The notes below the pieces were generated by a model. The model was not told where the DNA came from, searched no databases, and saw only the letters and a program-made list of their open reading frames with translations. Of a stretch of DNA of 13,679 bases, positions 6,376-13,679 are shown in pieces. Source of the stretch: Candidatus Brocadiaceae bacterium (lineage in GTDB: Bacteria; Planctomycetota; Brocadiia; Brocadiales; Brocadiaceae). The stretch covers positions 1 to 13,679 of the forward strand of contig JANLHY010000095.1 of the NCBI GenBank assembly GCA_024653795.1. The letters are read 5' to 3'. The stretch's first letter is position 1; each line of letters begins with the position of its first letter. The translations under genes were made by a program, and so were the position numbers.

Positions 6376-6542
6376 AGCTCCGTTCAGGAGCGAAATATTA
6401 ATAGAAAACGGCATTATGTACGAGATATAGCTCCAGAGGAGCGACATATCTATTCAATTCGATATCTGCCATATATCGCTCCGAAGGAGCTTATATGGGT
6501 AAATGATAATGCTTTCTATTAATATGTCGCCCCTATGGGGCT
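6376..6542. repeat. head-to-head composite of four GCTCC-type hairpins
   Basis: Two units of about 75 bases face each other around a centre near 6460. Unit A (6376-6453) has hairpin GCTCC/GGAGC 6377-6391, then ATATTAATAGAAA 6395-6407, CATTAT, and hairpin GCTCC/GGAGC 6430-6442. Unit B, read on the other strand from 6542 to 6467, has the same order: GCCCC/GGGGC hairpin 6529-6541, ATATTAATAGAAA (the complement of 6513-6525), CATTAT, and hairpin 6478-6490 extended by CCATATA 6469-6475/TATATGG 6492-6498. The whole could fold as one long cruciform or as four small hairpins. The hairpin sequences differ while pairing is kept, including GC-to-CC changes in one stem, which suggests selection or gene-conversion-like spread on the folded form. 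Confidence 0.7.
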
Positions 6543-6546
6543 ATTC

Positions 6547-6571
6547 GTAACAATTTAGCTGTTTGAAAAAT
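6547..6571 (+). repeat. 25-bp direct repeat, copy 2
   Basis: Differs from copy 1 (6320-6344) at two positions only. It closes the right side of the composite hairpin element. Confidence 0.6.
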
Positions 6572-6581
6572 CAATTCCCTT

Positions 6582-6605
6582 GTTCCCAAGCTCCAGATTG
6601 GGAAC
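6582..6605. repeat. 8-bp hairpin repeat, GTTCCCAA...TTGGGAAC
   Basis: GTTCCCAA (6582-6589) pairs with TTGGGAAC (6598-6605) around GCTCCAGA. This CCCAAGCTCCAG.TTGGGAACG motif is a common intergenic palindrome in cyanobacterial and other large genomes (from memory). It has no T-run. Confidence 0.55.
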
Positions 6606-6617
6606 GAGTGAAGGAAT

Positions 6618-6650
6618 CTCCGTAGGAGCGTCCTGTTAATAGCATCTATA
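6618..6650. repeat. third, degenerate GCTCC-type unit
   Basis: The hairpin CTCC (6618-6621) GTA GGAG (6625-6628) followed by TTAATAGCATC (6636-6646) repeats the order seen in unit A of the composite element (hairpin, then TTAATAG, then a CAT). It is in the same orientation but decayed and shorter. Confidence 0.45.
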
Positions 6651-6671
6651 GAGATTAAAGATTAAAGTTGT

Positions 6672-6757
6672 ATTTTTTTCAAAAAACTAAATTGATACTG
6701 AATTTGTAATTTTGAGATTGTTTCGAGTTTCGGATTTAATGCTTCGGATTTAGTGGT
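6672..6757. repeat. inverted third copy of the 25-bp repeat plus right 'GTTTCGGATTT' arm
   Basis: 6672-6694 is the reverse complement of the CAATTTAG..TTTGAAAAA repeat (with two extra A's), and GTTTCGGATTT at 6727-6737 mirrors 6253-6263. CGGATTTA occurs again at 6745-6752. From 6757 to the htpX start only AT-rich sequence and the ribosome site are seen. Confidence 0.5.
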
Positions 6758-6839
6758 TTTTAGTGAACAAAAACTTACAAAAAAAAGAGGTTTTTACAAA
6801 GTAATATTATAATAACATTATGTATATGGAGAAGTAAGT

Positions 6840-7688
6840 ATGAATTATTTTAAGACAACCGTATTATTAATTGCATTAACTCTGCTCCTTGTTTGGGTTG
6901 GTAGTATGTTTGGCGGCAGGCAGGGTGCAGTTTTTGCATTTGCTATTGCGATGGGTATGAATTTCTTCAGTTACTGGTTCAGCGATAAAATTGTTCTCAA
7001 GATGTACGGTGCAAAGGAGGTATCTGATCAGGAGTCACCGACATATTATGGGATTGTCAAGGAATTAGTGACACGCGCCGGAATCCCCTTGCCCAGGACG
7101 TATATCATTCCGACAAATGCCATGAATGCCTTTGCAACGGGGAGAAATCCCAGTCATGCCGCTGTTGCAGTTACCGAGGGAATGCTTAATTCCCTTTCAC
7201 GTGAAGAACTTCGGGGTGTTTTGGGGCACGAATTAGCCCATGTCCGGAATAGGGATATCCTTATCTCAACGGTTGTGGCAACCATTGCAGGCGCTATCAT
7301 GCTGCTGGCTAATATGGCCCGATGGGGGGCAATCTTTGGCGGTTATGGTGGAAGGGGTGATGGAGAAGATAATAGAGGAGGAGGTTTTGCAATTTTATTT
7401 TTAGCTATTTTAGCCCCTATTGCTGCTCTTTTAATTCAGATGGCTATCTCCCGTTCACGAGAGTATGCTGCTGATAAGGGAGGATCCCTCCTGACTGGAA
7501 ATCCACTGGGGCTGGCCAATGCCCTTGAAAAATTACAACAGGCAGCGATGATTAGACCCATGGATGCAGGTCAGACGACTGCACATCTGTTTATTGTAAA
7601 TCCATTAAGCGGCCGTTCGTTTGCTGCGATTTTTAGCACTCACCCACCAATCGAAGAACGGGTCAAGAGACTCAGGGCAATGGCTTAG
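6840..7688 (+). CDS. htpX: HtpX-type membrane zinc metalloprotease (M48)
   Basis: A protein of 282 residues, the usual HtpX length. HtpX is an inner-membrane protease that cuts misfolded membrane proteins alongside FtsH, with its active site facing the cytoplasm. Two N-terminal membrane segments (about 5-22 and 27-47) precede the zinc site HELAH (His130, Glu131, His134); the third ligand is Glu208 in SREYAADKGG. Two further hydrophobic stretches lie at 142-160 and 184-203, with a Gly-rich linker at 167-183 (GGYGGRGDGEDNRGGG). The C-terminus has the usual THPPIEERVKRL. GGAGAAG at 6828-6834, 5 bases from the ATG, supports the start. It is followed after 46 bases by a small zinc-ribbon gene, probably in one transcript. 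All catalytic residues are present. Confidence 0.96.
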   Translation: MNYFKTTVLLIALTLLLVWVGSMFGGRQGAVFAFAIAMGMNFFSYWFSDKIVLKMYGAKEVSDQESPTYYGIVKELVTRAGIPLPRTYIIPTNAMNAFATGRNPSHAAVAVTEGMLNSLSREELRGVLGHELAHVRNRDILISTVVATIAGAIMLLANMARWGAIFGGYGGRGDGEDNRGGGFAILFLAILAPIAALLIQMAISRSREYAADKGGSLLTGNPLGLANALEKLQQAAMIRPMDAGQTTAHLFIVNPLSGRSFAAIFSTHPPIEERVKRLRAMA

Positions 7689-7734
7689 CAAAGAGGGAAT
7701 TTCAAAAAATAGTAATTTACTTGGAGGAACATGA

Positions 7735-8061
7735 ATGGTGCACTATACTTGTGATATGTGCGGAAAACAATTACTACCAGACGAAGACATTCGGTATGTA
7801 GTGAAAATCGAGGTCTATACCGCATGTGACGCTATGGAGATGGATGACGATATGGATGAAGAAATCGAGGAAATGGAAGAAGAGGGTGAGGACGATGGTG
7901 ATGCGTGTGATGCGTGTGATGCGGCTGATCCTGCTGAGATGTTGGAAAACGGAGAATATAAGACCTTCCGTTTTGATTTGTGCACCAAGTGCCATGAGAA
8001 ATATTTACAAGATCCTTTATTCTTAAAATTGTGGAACCGAACACGATTTTCAGAAAATTAA
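7735..8061 (+). CDS. small acidic zinc-ribbon protein
   Basis: A protein of 108 residues with a split zinc ribbon: Cys6-x2-Cys9 (YTCDMCGK) at the N-terminus and Cys83-x2-Cys86 (DLCTKCHEKYLQDP) at the C-terminus, followed by an aromatic-basic tail. Between them, residues 34-55 are almost all Asp/Glu/Met, and 56-64 are DACDACDAA, encoded by a 9-base tandem repeat (7900-7926) that adds two extra cysteines. Short proteins of this plan seem to be typical of planctomycete genomes (from memory), with no function I know. GGAGGA at 7723-7728, 6 bases away, selects the ATG at 7735. An overlapping out-of-frame ATG at 7731 gives only a 7-codon frame. It lies 46 bases after htpX, which suggests co-transcription. 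A metal-binding or RNA/protein-adaptor role is inference only. Confidence 0.8.
   Translation: MVHYTCDMCGKQLLPDEDIRYVVKIEVYTACDAMEMDDDMDEEIEEMEEEGEDDGDACDACDAADPAEMLENGEYKTFRFDLCTKCHEKYLQDPLFLKLWNRTRFSEN
7900..7926 (+). repeat. 9-base in-frame tandem repeat
   Basis: GATGCGTGT occurs twice (7900-7908, 7909-7917), then GATGCGGCT (7918-7926). The frame is kept, giving Asp-Ala-Cys, Asp-Ala-Cys, Asp-Ala-Ala. This is a likely site of slippage-driven length change. Confidence 0.75.
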
Positions 8062-8150
8062 TATTTTACATTCGTTTGAATAACAATTATCCACAGTTGC
8101 TTACGTTTTATAAGAGAAGATGAAGCATACTGCTATGTTAAGAACAATCT

Positions 8151-9419
8151 ATGGGAATGACAATAACAGAAAAGATCATTGCTGCACATTCCGGGCTCAA
8201 AGAGGTGCATCCGGGGCAATTCGTTTACGCAAATGTGGATATCTGCCTGGGCAATGACATTACCGCCCCTATTGCTATCGAAGAATTCGAAAAGGCTGGA
8301 ATCAAGAATGTTTTTGATCCCGAGAAGATAGTCCTTGTCCCCGATCATTTTACCCCCAACAAAGACATTAAATCTGCCCAACAGTCAAAATCCCTGAGAA
8401 TCTTTGCTGAAAAACACCGGTTGAAGCATTACTTTGAGATCGGCCGAATGGGAATTGAACACGCCCTGCTTCCGGAAAAAGGGATTGTGGCGCCAGGTGA
8501 TCTTATAATCGGCGCCGATTCTCATACCTGTACCTATGGTGCGCTTGGAGCGTTTTCAACGGGTGTTGGAAGCACCGACCTTGCTGCATGTTTTGCTACA
8601 GGAAAGGTATGGCTCAAAGTGCCTGAATCTATTAAATTTGTTTTTCACGGAAAGGCAAAAAATTGGACATCGGGAAAGGATTTGATTCTTTATACGATTG
8701 GGAAGATCGGTGTCGGTGGCGCCCTTTACAAGGCGATGGAATTTACAGGAAGCGCCATCAGCCAGTTGCCAATGGACGACCGATTTACCATCTGCAATAT
8801 GGCGATTGAAGCCGGCGCTAAGAGCGGCATTATTGCCCCCGATAAAAATACCGAAGACTACATAAAAGGCAGAGTAGGGAAAAAATATGTAACGTATCAA
8901 AGTGATCTCAAATGCAGTTATACAAAAACATACGAATTTAATGCCGATGAGATTCCGCCTCAGGTAGCCCTCCCCAGTCTGCCGGAAAATACAAAACCAG
9001 TGGACGAAGTCTCTGGCATTAAGATTGATCAGGTGGTCATAGGCTCTTGCACTAATGGAAGAATTTCAGACCTGCGAATAGCAGCACAATTCCTCAAAGG
9101 GAAAAAGGCGCATCCCTCTATTCGGCTTATTATTATCCCGGCGACCCAGGATATTTATAAACAGGCATTACAAGAAGGATTGATTGAGACGTTTATTGAT
9201 GCTGAGGCGGTAGTTTCAACCCCGACATGTGGGCCTTGTCTTGGGGGACACATGGGAGTCCTGGCGGAAGGCGAACGGGCATTGTCAACGACCAACCGTA
9301 ATTTCGTCGGCCGTATGGGACATCCCAAGAGCGAGATTTATCTTTGCAGTCCTGCCGTTGCGGCTGCCTCTGCTATAACTGGAGTAATTACTCCACCCGA
9401 TGAGGCAGGAAAGAGTTGA
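8151..9419 (+). CDS. leuC: 3-isopropylmalate dehydratase large subunit
   Basis: An aconitase-superfamily protein of 422 residues. With the small subunit LeuD it isomerises 2-isopropylmalate to 3-isopropylmalate in leucine synthesis. The 4Fe-4S cysteines are visible: Cys300 in IGSCTNGRISDLR, and Cys360 and Cys363 in PTCGPCLGGHMG. GADSHTCTYGALGAF (121-135), VPDHFTP (64-70) and NRNFVGRMGHP (382-392) are all typical. At about 420 residues it is the short class shared by archaea and many anaerobes. The same class includes homoaconitase and methylmalate dehydratase, so the substrate is likely but not certain. The start MGMTITEK is the family norm, but no clear ribosome site is seen. leuD is not next to it: the downstream gene is an activase. 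It follows the zinc-ribbon gene by 89 bases. Confidence 0.93.
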   Translation: MGMTITEKIIAAHSGLKEVHPGQFVYANVDICLGNDITAPIAIEEFEKAGIKNVFDPEKIVLVPDHFTPNKDIKSAQQSKSLRIFAEKHRLKHYFEIGRMGIEHALLPEKGIVAPGDLIIGADSHTCTYGALGAFSTGVGSTDLAACFATGKVWLKVPESIKFVFHGKAKNWTSGKDLILYTIGKIGVGGALYKAMEFTGSAISQLPMDDRFTICNMAIEAGAKSGIIAPDKNTEDYIKGRVGKKYVTYQSDLKCSYTKTYEFNADEIPPQVALPSLPENTKPVDEVSGIKIDQVVIGSCTNGRISDLRIAAQFLKGKKAHPSIRLIIIPATQDIYKQALQEGLIETFIDAEAVVSTPTCGPCLGGHMGVLAEGERALSTTNRNFVGRMGHPKSEIYLCSPAVAAASAITGVITPPDEAGKS

Positions 9420-9466
9420 GGTAAATTTATGTTTAATGTTTAAGGAATTTTCAATCTTGTATAATT

Positions 9467-9541
9467 TCCCCTCTAGAAAGAGGGGATAAAGGGGTGTGTA
9501 AGTCGCCGTAACACACCCCCGGCCCCTCTTTCTAGAGGGGA
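9467..9541. repeat. 75-base perfect-armed inverted repeat between leuC and the activase gene
   Basis: CCCCTCTAGAAAGAGGGG (9468-9485) is inverted exactly by 9523-9540, and one more T-A pair closes the base (9467/9541). Inside, GGGGTGTGT (9491-9499) pairs with ACACACCCC (9511-9519) around an 11-base loop. Each outer arm is also nearly self-complementary (CCCCTC/GAGGGG), so three alternative folds exist. There is no T-run on either side, so it is unlikely to be an ordinary terminator. It looks like a small mobile palindrome or MITE-type unit. A TATAAT stands at 9460-9465, directly before it, but lacks a -35. The rest of 9420-9633 holds only the ribosome site. Confidence 0.75.
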
Positions 9542-9633
9542 GCTTAAAAGTCGCTATCTTTGGCAGCCTAATTTAAACTATCAAATACATTTATTCGGTT
9601 TATGTAATAAGTGAGGGAGAGAGTAAAAAAACA

Positions 9634-12600
9634 ATGTCTCAAAAAAAGTATATTGGGTTGGATATCGGCTCGGTTAGCGTAAAGGCGGTATTAATCAACG
9701 AACGCAAGGAAATTTTAGAAAACCACTACGTCCGTTCACATGGCCAAACGGTTGAAACATTTCTCCTGGTCCTGAAAGATATATTCAACCGAACCCATAT
9801 CGATGATATTGACGGCATAGCCATTACAGGTACCGGCGGGAAACTCGTATCAGAATTAATGAACATCGCCTTTATCAATGAGGTTGTAGCTCATAGTACG
9901 GCCACGACGACCTTATATCCGGAGGTTCGCACCATTATTGAAATCGGCGGCGAGGACTCAAAGCTTATGCTTATTGAGCGCGATGCTTCCACACAACAGA
10001 CAAAGGTTTCCGATTTCTCAATGAACACCATGTGCGCCGCAGGTACGGGTTCGTTTTTAGATCAACAAGCTACGAGGCTTGGTGTTGCCATAGAAAAAGA
10101 ATTCGGAGAACTTGCATTAAAATCCAAAAACCCACCGCGCATCGCCGGTCGCTGCAGTGTGTTTGCCAAGACCGATATGATCCATTTGCAGCAGGAAGGT
10201 ACCCCTGTATATGATATAGTAGCGGGTCTATGTTATGCTATGGCCAGGAATTTCAAGAGCAACATCGGGAAGGGAAAGGAATTTTTGAAGCCTATCGTCT
10301 TCCAGGGTGGGGTTGCAGCGAATGTAGGTATGATTAAGGCATTTGAAGATACTTTGGAACTCAAACCGGACGAAATGGTCATTCCAAAATATTTTAATGT
10401 AATGGGGGCGATCGGTTCAGTATTCACAATTATGGATAAGGGCATCCATTCGCCCTTCCGGGGATTCAAAGAAATCGAAGAATACATGAGAAACCGCAGC
10501 GCTAAGCCATCGAACCTGGAACCTCTTCACTCGGATAATTACAAAATCGTTGAGAATACCCATTCCATCGTTGGTAATGAAAAGATCGAGGCATATGTTG
10601 GCGTTGACGTGGGTTCGATCAGCACAAATATTGTCGTTATTGATAAATATAAAAATGTCCTGTCAAGGCGTTACCTCATGACAGCAGGCAGACCGCTTGA
10701 AGCTGTGAAACAAGGTCTTTATGAGGTGGGTTTAGAGGTGGGAGATAAGGTAATTGTCTGCGGCGCCGGAACTACAGGTTCCGGTCGTTACTTAACGGGC
10801 GACTTTATCGGCGCCGACATCGCAAAAAATGAGATTACTGCCCATGCCACTGCTGCAGCGAATGTGGATAAAAATGTGGATACCATTTTCGAAATCGGTG
10901 GACAAGACTCCAAGTTTATACGTTTAGAAAATGGCGCCGTTGTGGATTTTGCCATGAATAAGGTCTGTGCCGCCGGTACGGGTTCGTTCCTGGAAGAGCA
11001 GGCCGAAAAGCTCAGTGTGAGTATCAAGGGTGAATTTAGCAAAAAGGCGCTTTCATCGTGTTGCCCTTCTCATCTTGGTGAGAGGTGCACTGTTTTTATG
11101 GAATCCGACCTTAACCATCATCAGCAGCGCGGAACGTCCAAGGACGACCTGCTTGCAGGACTAAGCTATTCTGTGGTGTTGAATTTTATCAACAGGGTTG
11201 TTGAGGATAGAAAAATCGGAGATACTATCTTCTTCCAGGGAGGTGTGGCAGCCAATCGCAGCGTGAAGGCGGCATTCGAAAAGGTGACAGGGAAAAAAGT
11301 CATCGTTCCTCCTCAGCATGATATTATGGGCGCCATTGGTTCTGCTATGATTGCTATGGAAGAAAAGACATGGGAAAAGTCCAGGTTTAAAGGGTTTGAC
11401 CTGCGGCACAAGAGATACGAACTTACTTCCTTCGTTTGCAAGGATTGTTCGAATATATGCGAGATAAGACAGGTTAATATCGAGGGTGAAAACCCGCTTT
11501 ATTACGGAAGTCGTTGCGGTAAATTCGATGATGAGAGGTCTTTGAAAAAAGGAAAGCATTTACCCAGACTCTTCAAGGAAAGAAAGGATGCACTCTTTAA
11601 TATCTATAAGAAAAACAAACCCGATAAACCTATAGGGAAAAAGATCGGGATACCACAGGTATCTACCTTCTACGACCTTTATCCCATGTGGAAGGCATTT
11701 TTCATTGAGTTGGGCTTTGATGTTATAACCTCAAGCGATACCAATAAAGACATTGTCTATAATGGTGTGGAAGTGATTACCGCAGAAACCTGCTTCCCCA
11801 TCAAGGTAGCACACGGACATGTTGTCGATATGCTGGATAGGGATATTGACTATCTGTTCCTGCCCAGCGTCGTTAATTTAACACACGCCAGCCCGAGGCT
11901 CACACACTCATACGCATGTCCATACGTCCAGTGTATTCCGTATCTCGTCAATTCGGCCATTGATTTTAAGGAAAAGAAATTTACCGTCCTATCTCCGGTT
12001 ATCCATTTTGAATATGGAGAGGAGTTTGTAAATAAGACCATGCGGCAAATTGCAAAAAGTTTGGGAAGGACCGGGGAGACTATTGAACAAGCCATAAGAG
12101 CAGCACGCGAGGCGCTAAAAACGTTTAATAAAACCTTAGAGACGCGCGGACGAGAGATTCTGGAAAAACTGGGAGAAGATGAAAAGGCGTTCGTACTGAT
12201 CAGCCGTTCCTATAACGGATGTGATACGGGCATGAACCTGGGTCTGCCTGAGAAATTGCGTGATTTAGGGATACTGACCATTCCTTTAGATTTTTTAACG
12301 CTTGATATCGAAGATGTGAGCCATGACTATCCAAATATGTATTGGAAGACGGGGCAAAAATTTCTCGCAGCAGCCCGATTGATAGCCAGAGACAAGAGGC
12401 TCTATCCCTTGTATATTACCAACTTTGGCTGCGGTCCCGACTCGTTTATCACGAAATTTTTTACCAAAGAATTGGGCGGGAAACCCTGTTTAATCATAGA
12501 AATTGACGAACACAGTTCTGACGTGGGAGCGCTAACCCGATGCGAGGCATTTATCGATAGCCTAAAAAATGTAAAACCCACTTCGAATGGTAAAAAGCTA

Positions 12601-13679
12601 AGAGACAATGGCCCATTGCATACCTTAGCAGAGAAAAAGAAACGCATGATCTATATCCCTTATATGTGTGACCACGGCATGATGATTGCCGCCTCTATGA
12701 AGGCTAGCGGTGTGCTGGCAGAGGCGCTGCCGATGGCAAATAAACAATCGATTGATATTGGACGAAAGTTTACTTCGGGGAAGGAATGTTATCCAGCGAT
12801 ACTGACAACAGGGGATATTGTGAAAAAGGCCATGAGTCCTGATTTTGATCCCGATGCCAGCGCTTTCTTTATGGCTACGGCATCCGGTCCGTGCCGGTTC
12901 GGCCAATACAATAAATTTCACCGGTTGGTGTTGGATGAGCTCGGATTTAGCAATGTGCCTATGTACACAATGGATCAGGGTGAGAACTATGGCGAAGATA
13001 CCAAAAATCTTGGCACCCACTTCCGCAAACTGGCATGGAACGGTATTATGTACGTTGATCTCTTGCAAAAATTGCAAAGGGAAACGAGGCCGTATGAATT
13101 AAACAAAGGTGAAGCGGACGCCGTGTATGAAACCTTTGTGAAAAAGGCAGAAGCAGCGCTTGAAAAACGTCAGGGACTGGTTGAACCTGCCAGAGAAGCC
13201 AGAGATGCATTTGCAAATATAAAAGTGGACCGAAGTAAACCCAGGCCTCTGATTGGTATCATTGGGGAGACCTATGTCAGATGCAACGAGTTTGCAAACA
13301 ATTTCCTTGCAAGAAATATCGAACGGCTGGGTGGAGAGGCATTTATCCCTCCTTTCTCCGAATGGATTAATTATATTGCGCACTGCCGCAGGGAATCCTG
13401 TCTCTTTGAAAAGGATTATAAGGGCTTTTTTGGAGAATTTATCTCTGACATTGTCCAGCGGTACGATGCTTATAAATTAACACAGGTGTTTAAAGGCAGA
13501 ATAAGGCATTTCCTGAAAGATGCGTCTATTAAAGAACTCATCAAGAAAGGAAAACCGTATATCGACGATTCTTACAAAGGCGATCCGGTGCTCAGTATGG
13601 GAAAGGTGATCGAATACGTAGAGGAAGGGTTTGACGGCATTGTTAATGTAATTCCCTTCCACTGTATGCCTGGTACGGT
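9634..13679 (+). CDS. multidomain CoA-dehydratase activase (tandem BcrA/BadF ATPase plus DUF2229/HgdB-like half), 3' end missing
   Basis: The frame is open from the ATG at 9634 (GAGGGAGAGAG upstream) through 1348 codons to the window edge; such proteins usually run to about 1400-1450 residues. Domain 1 (about 5-270): phosphate loop GLDIGSVSVKA, IEIGGEDSKLM, cluster cysteines Cys134 (CAAGTGSFLDQQ) and Cys174 (RCSVFAK). Domain 2 (about 318-575) repeats this: VGVDVGSISTN, EIGGQDSKF, Cys445, Cys485 (ERCTVFM). A CxxCx3C plus Cys knuckle follows (602, 605, 609, 628). Residues about 670-900 resemble DUF2229 (PQVSTFYDLYPMW, ETCFP, SYACPYVQC). The rest is HgdB-like (GCGPDSF, KECYP, GPCRFGQY). Activases use ATP to push one electron from a 4Fe-4S cluster to a 2-hydroxyacyl-CoA dehydratase or related reductase. 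Here both roles seem joined in one chain. The true substrate is unknown. It stands after leuC in the same direction, separated by an inverted repeat. Confidence 0.92.
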   Translation, partial: MSQKKYIGLDIGSVSVKAVLINERKEILENHYVRSHGQTVETFLLVLKDIFNRTHIDDIDGIAITGTGGKLVSELMNIAFINEVVAHSTATTTLYPEVRTIIEIGGEDSKLMLIERDASTQQTKVSDFSMNTMCAAGTGSFLDQQATRLGVAIEKEFGELALKSKNPPRIAGRCSVFAKTDMIHLQQEGTPVYDIVAGLCYAMARNFKSNIGKGKEFLKPIVFQGGVAANVGMIKAFEDTLELKPDEMVIPKYFNVMGAIGSVFTIMDKGIHSPFRGFKEIEEYMRNRSAKPSNLEPLHSDNYKIVENTHSIVGNEKIEAYVGVDVGSISTNIVVIDKYKNVLSRRYLMTAGRPLEAVKQGLYEVGLEVGDKVIVCGAGTTGSGRYLTGDFIGADIAKNEITAHATAAANVDKNVDTIFEIGGQDSKFIRLENGAVVDFAMNKVCAAGTGSFLEEQAEKLSVSIKGEFSKKALSSCCPSHLGERCTVFMESDLNHHQQRGTSKDDLLAGLSYSVVLNFINRVVEDRKIGDTIFFQGGVAANRSVKAAFEKVTGKKVIVPPQHDIMGAIGSAMIAMEEKTWEKSRFKGFDLRHKRYELTSFVCKDCSNICEIRQVNIEGENPLYYGSRCGKFDDERSLKKGKHLPRLFKERKDALFNIYKKNKPDKPIGKKIGIPQVSTFYDLYPMWKAFFIELGFDVITSSDTNKDIVYNGVEVITAETCFPIKVAHGHVVDMLDRDIDYLFLPSVVNLTHASPRLTHSYACPYVQCIPYLVNSAIDFKEKKFTVLSPVIHFEYGEEFVNKTMRQIAKSLGRTGETIEQAIRAAREALKTFNKTLETRGREILEKLGEDEKAFVLISRSYNGCDTGMNLGLPEKLRDLGILTIPLDFLTLDIEDVSHDYPNMYWKTGQKFLAAARLIARDKRLYPLYITNFGCGPDSFITKFFTKELGGKPCLIIEIDEHSSDVGALTRCEAFIDSLKNVKPTSNGKKLRDNGPLHTLAEKKKRMIYIPYMCDHGMMIAASMKASGVLAEALPMANKQSIDIGRKFTSGKECYPAILTTGDIVKKAMSPDFDPDASAFFMATASGPCRFGQYNKFHRLVLDELGFSNVPMYTMDQGENYGEDTKNLGTHFRKLAWNGIMYVDLLQKLQRETRPYELNKGEADAVYETFVKKAEAALEKRQGLVEPAREARDAFANIKVDRSKPRPLIGIIGETYVRCNEFANNFLARNIERLGGEAFIPPFSEWINYIAHCRRESCLFEKDYKGFFGEFISDIVQRYDAYKLTQVFKGRIRHFLKDASIKELIKKGKPYIDDSYKGDPVLSMGKVIEYVEEGFDGIVNVIPFHCMPGT

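Noticed and set aside
6376..6650. CRISPR-like array from the repeated GCTCC hairpins
   Set aside because: Units are inverted and unequal, spacing is irregular, repeats are not near-identical, and no cas gene is present.
6793..6821. TTTACA-N17-CATTAT as a promoter for htpX
   Set aside because: Transcription would begin on top of the well-placed ribosome site at 6828-6834, leaving no room for it to work. The -10 is poor.
8087..8095. Perfect DnaA-box match TTATCCACA, with a further match on the other strand at 10863-10871
   Set aside because: Single isolated sites, one inside a coding repeat (NVDKNVD). There is no cluster, no AT-rich unwinding region and no dnaA/dnaN, so no origin call.

Overview
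The window reads as a chromosomal stretch of a moderately AT-rich, anaerobic-type bacterium. The best guess is a planctomycete of the anammox (Brocadiales) kind. This is inference from three things: the gene set (oversized CoA-dehydratase activase, short-type LeuC, long MutL-family ATPase, small acidic zinc-ribbon protein after htpX), roughly mid-40s GC, and gene-poor spacers crowded with small palindromic repeats. There is no 16S or other marker to prove it.

Left part, minus strand (1-4321): the first 23 codons of an RRM RNA-binding protein behind a structured leader, then three co-oriented genes. In order of transcription these are a 131-aa protein of unknown function (3926-4321), a 595-aa GlmL/MutL-family ASKHA ATPase (1861-3648), and a roughly 376-aa protein that begins with barrel-sandwich-like segments and ends in a KOW/NusG-like module (322-1452). 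No B12-dependent mutase subunit is visible beside the MutL protein, so its client is unknown. The three genes are separated by 277 and 408 bases of repeat-littered spacer.

A pair of divergent promoters lies between 4322 and 4513. The plus-strand one drives thrC (threonine synthase, 4514-5851). The minus-strand one ends almost at the ATG of the 131-aa gene and suggests a leaderless message.

Middle (5852-6839): about 1 kb with no protein gene. It is not empty. It has a near-ideal sigma-70 promoter (6048-6075) followed by a predicted hairpin, a compact three-way junction and a T-run, which together make a candidate small RNA. Then comes a nested mosaic of repeats: mirrored AAATCCGAAAC arms, a 25-bp repeat in three copies, a head-to-head pair of GCTCC/GGAGC hairpin units, and more hairpins.

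Right part, plus strand (6840-13679): htpX (membrane M48 protease) and a small acidic zinc-ribbon protein form a likely pair. Next is leuC (isopropylmalate dehydratase large subunit; no leuD in view), then an intergenic 18-bp-armed perfect inverted repeat, then a giant CoA-dehydratase activase (9634 to past the end). That protein carries two activase domains in tandem, each with its own pair of cluster cysteines, a Cys4 knuckle, and a DUF2229/HgdB-like reductase half. thrC and leuC point to amino-acid synthesis. The activase points to ATP-driven low-potential electron transfer.
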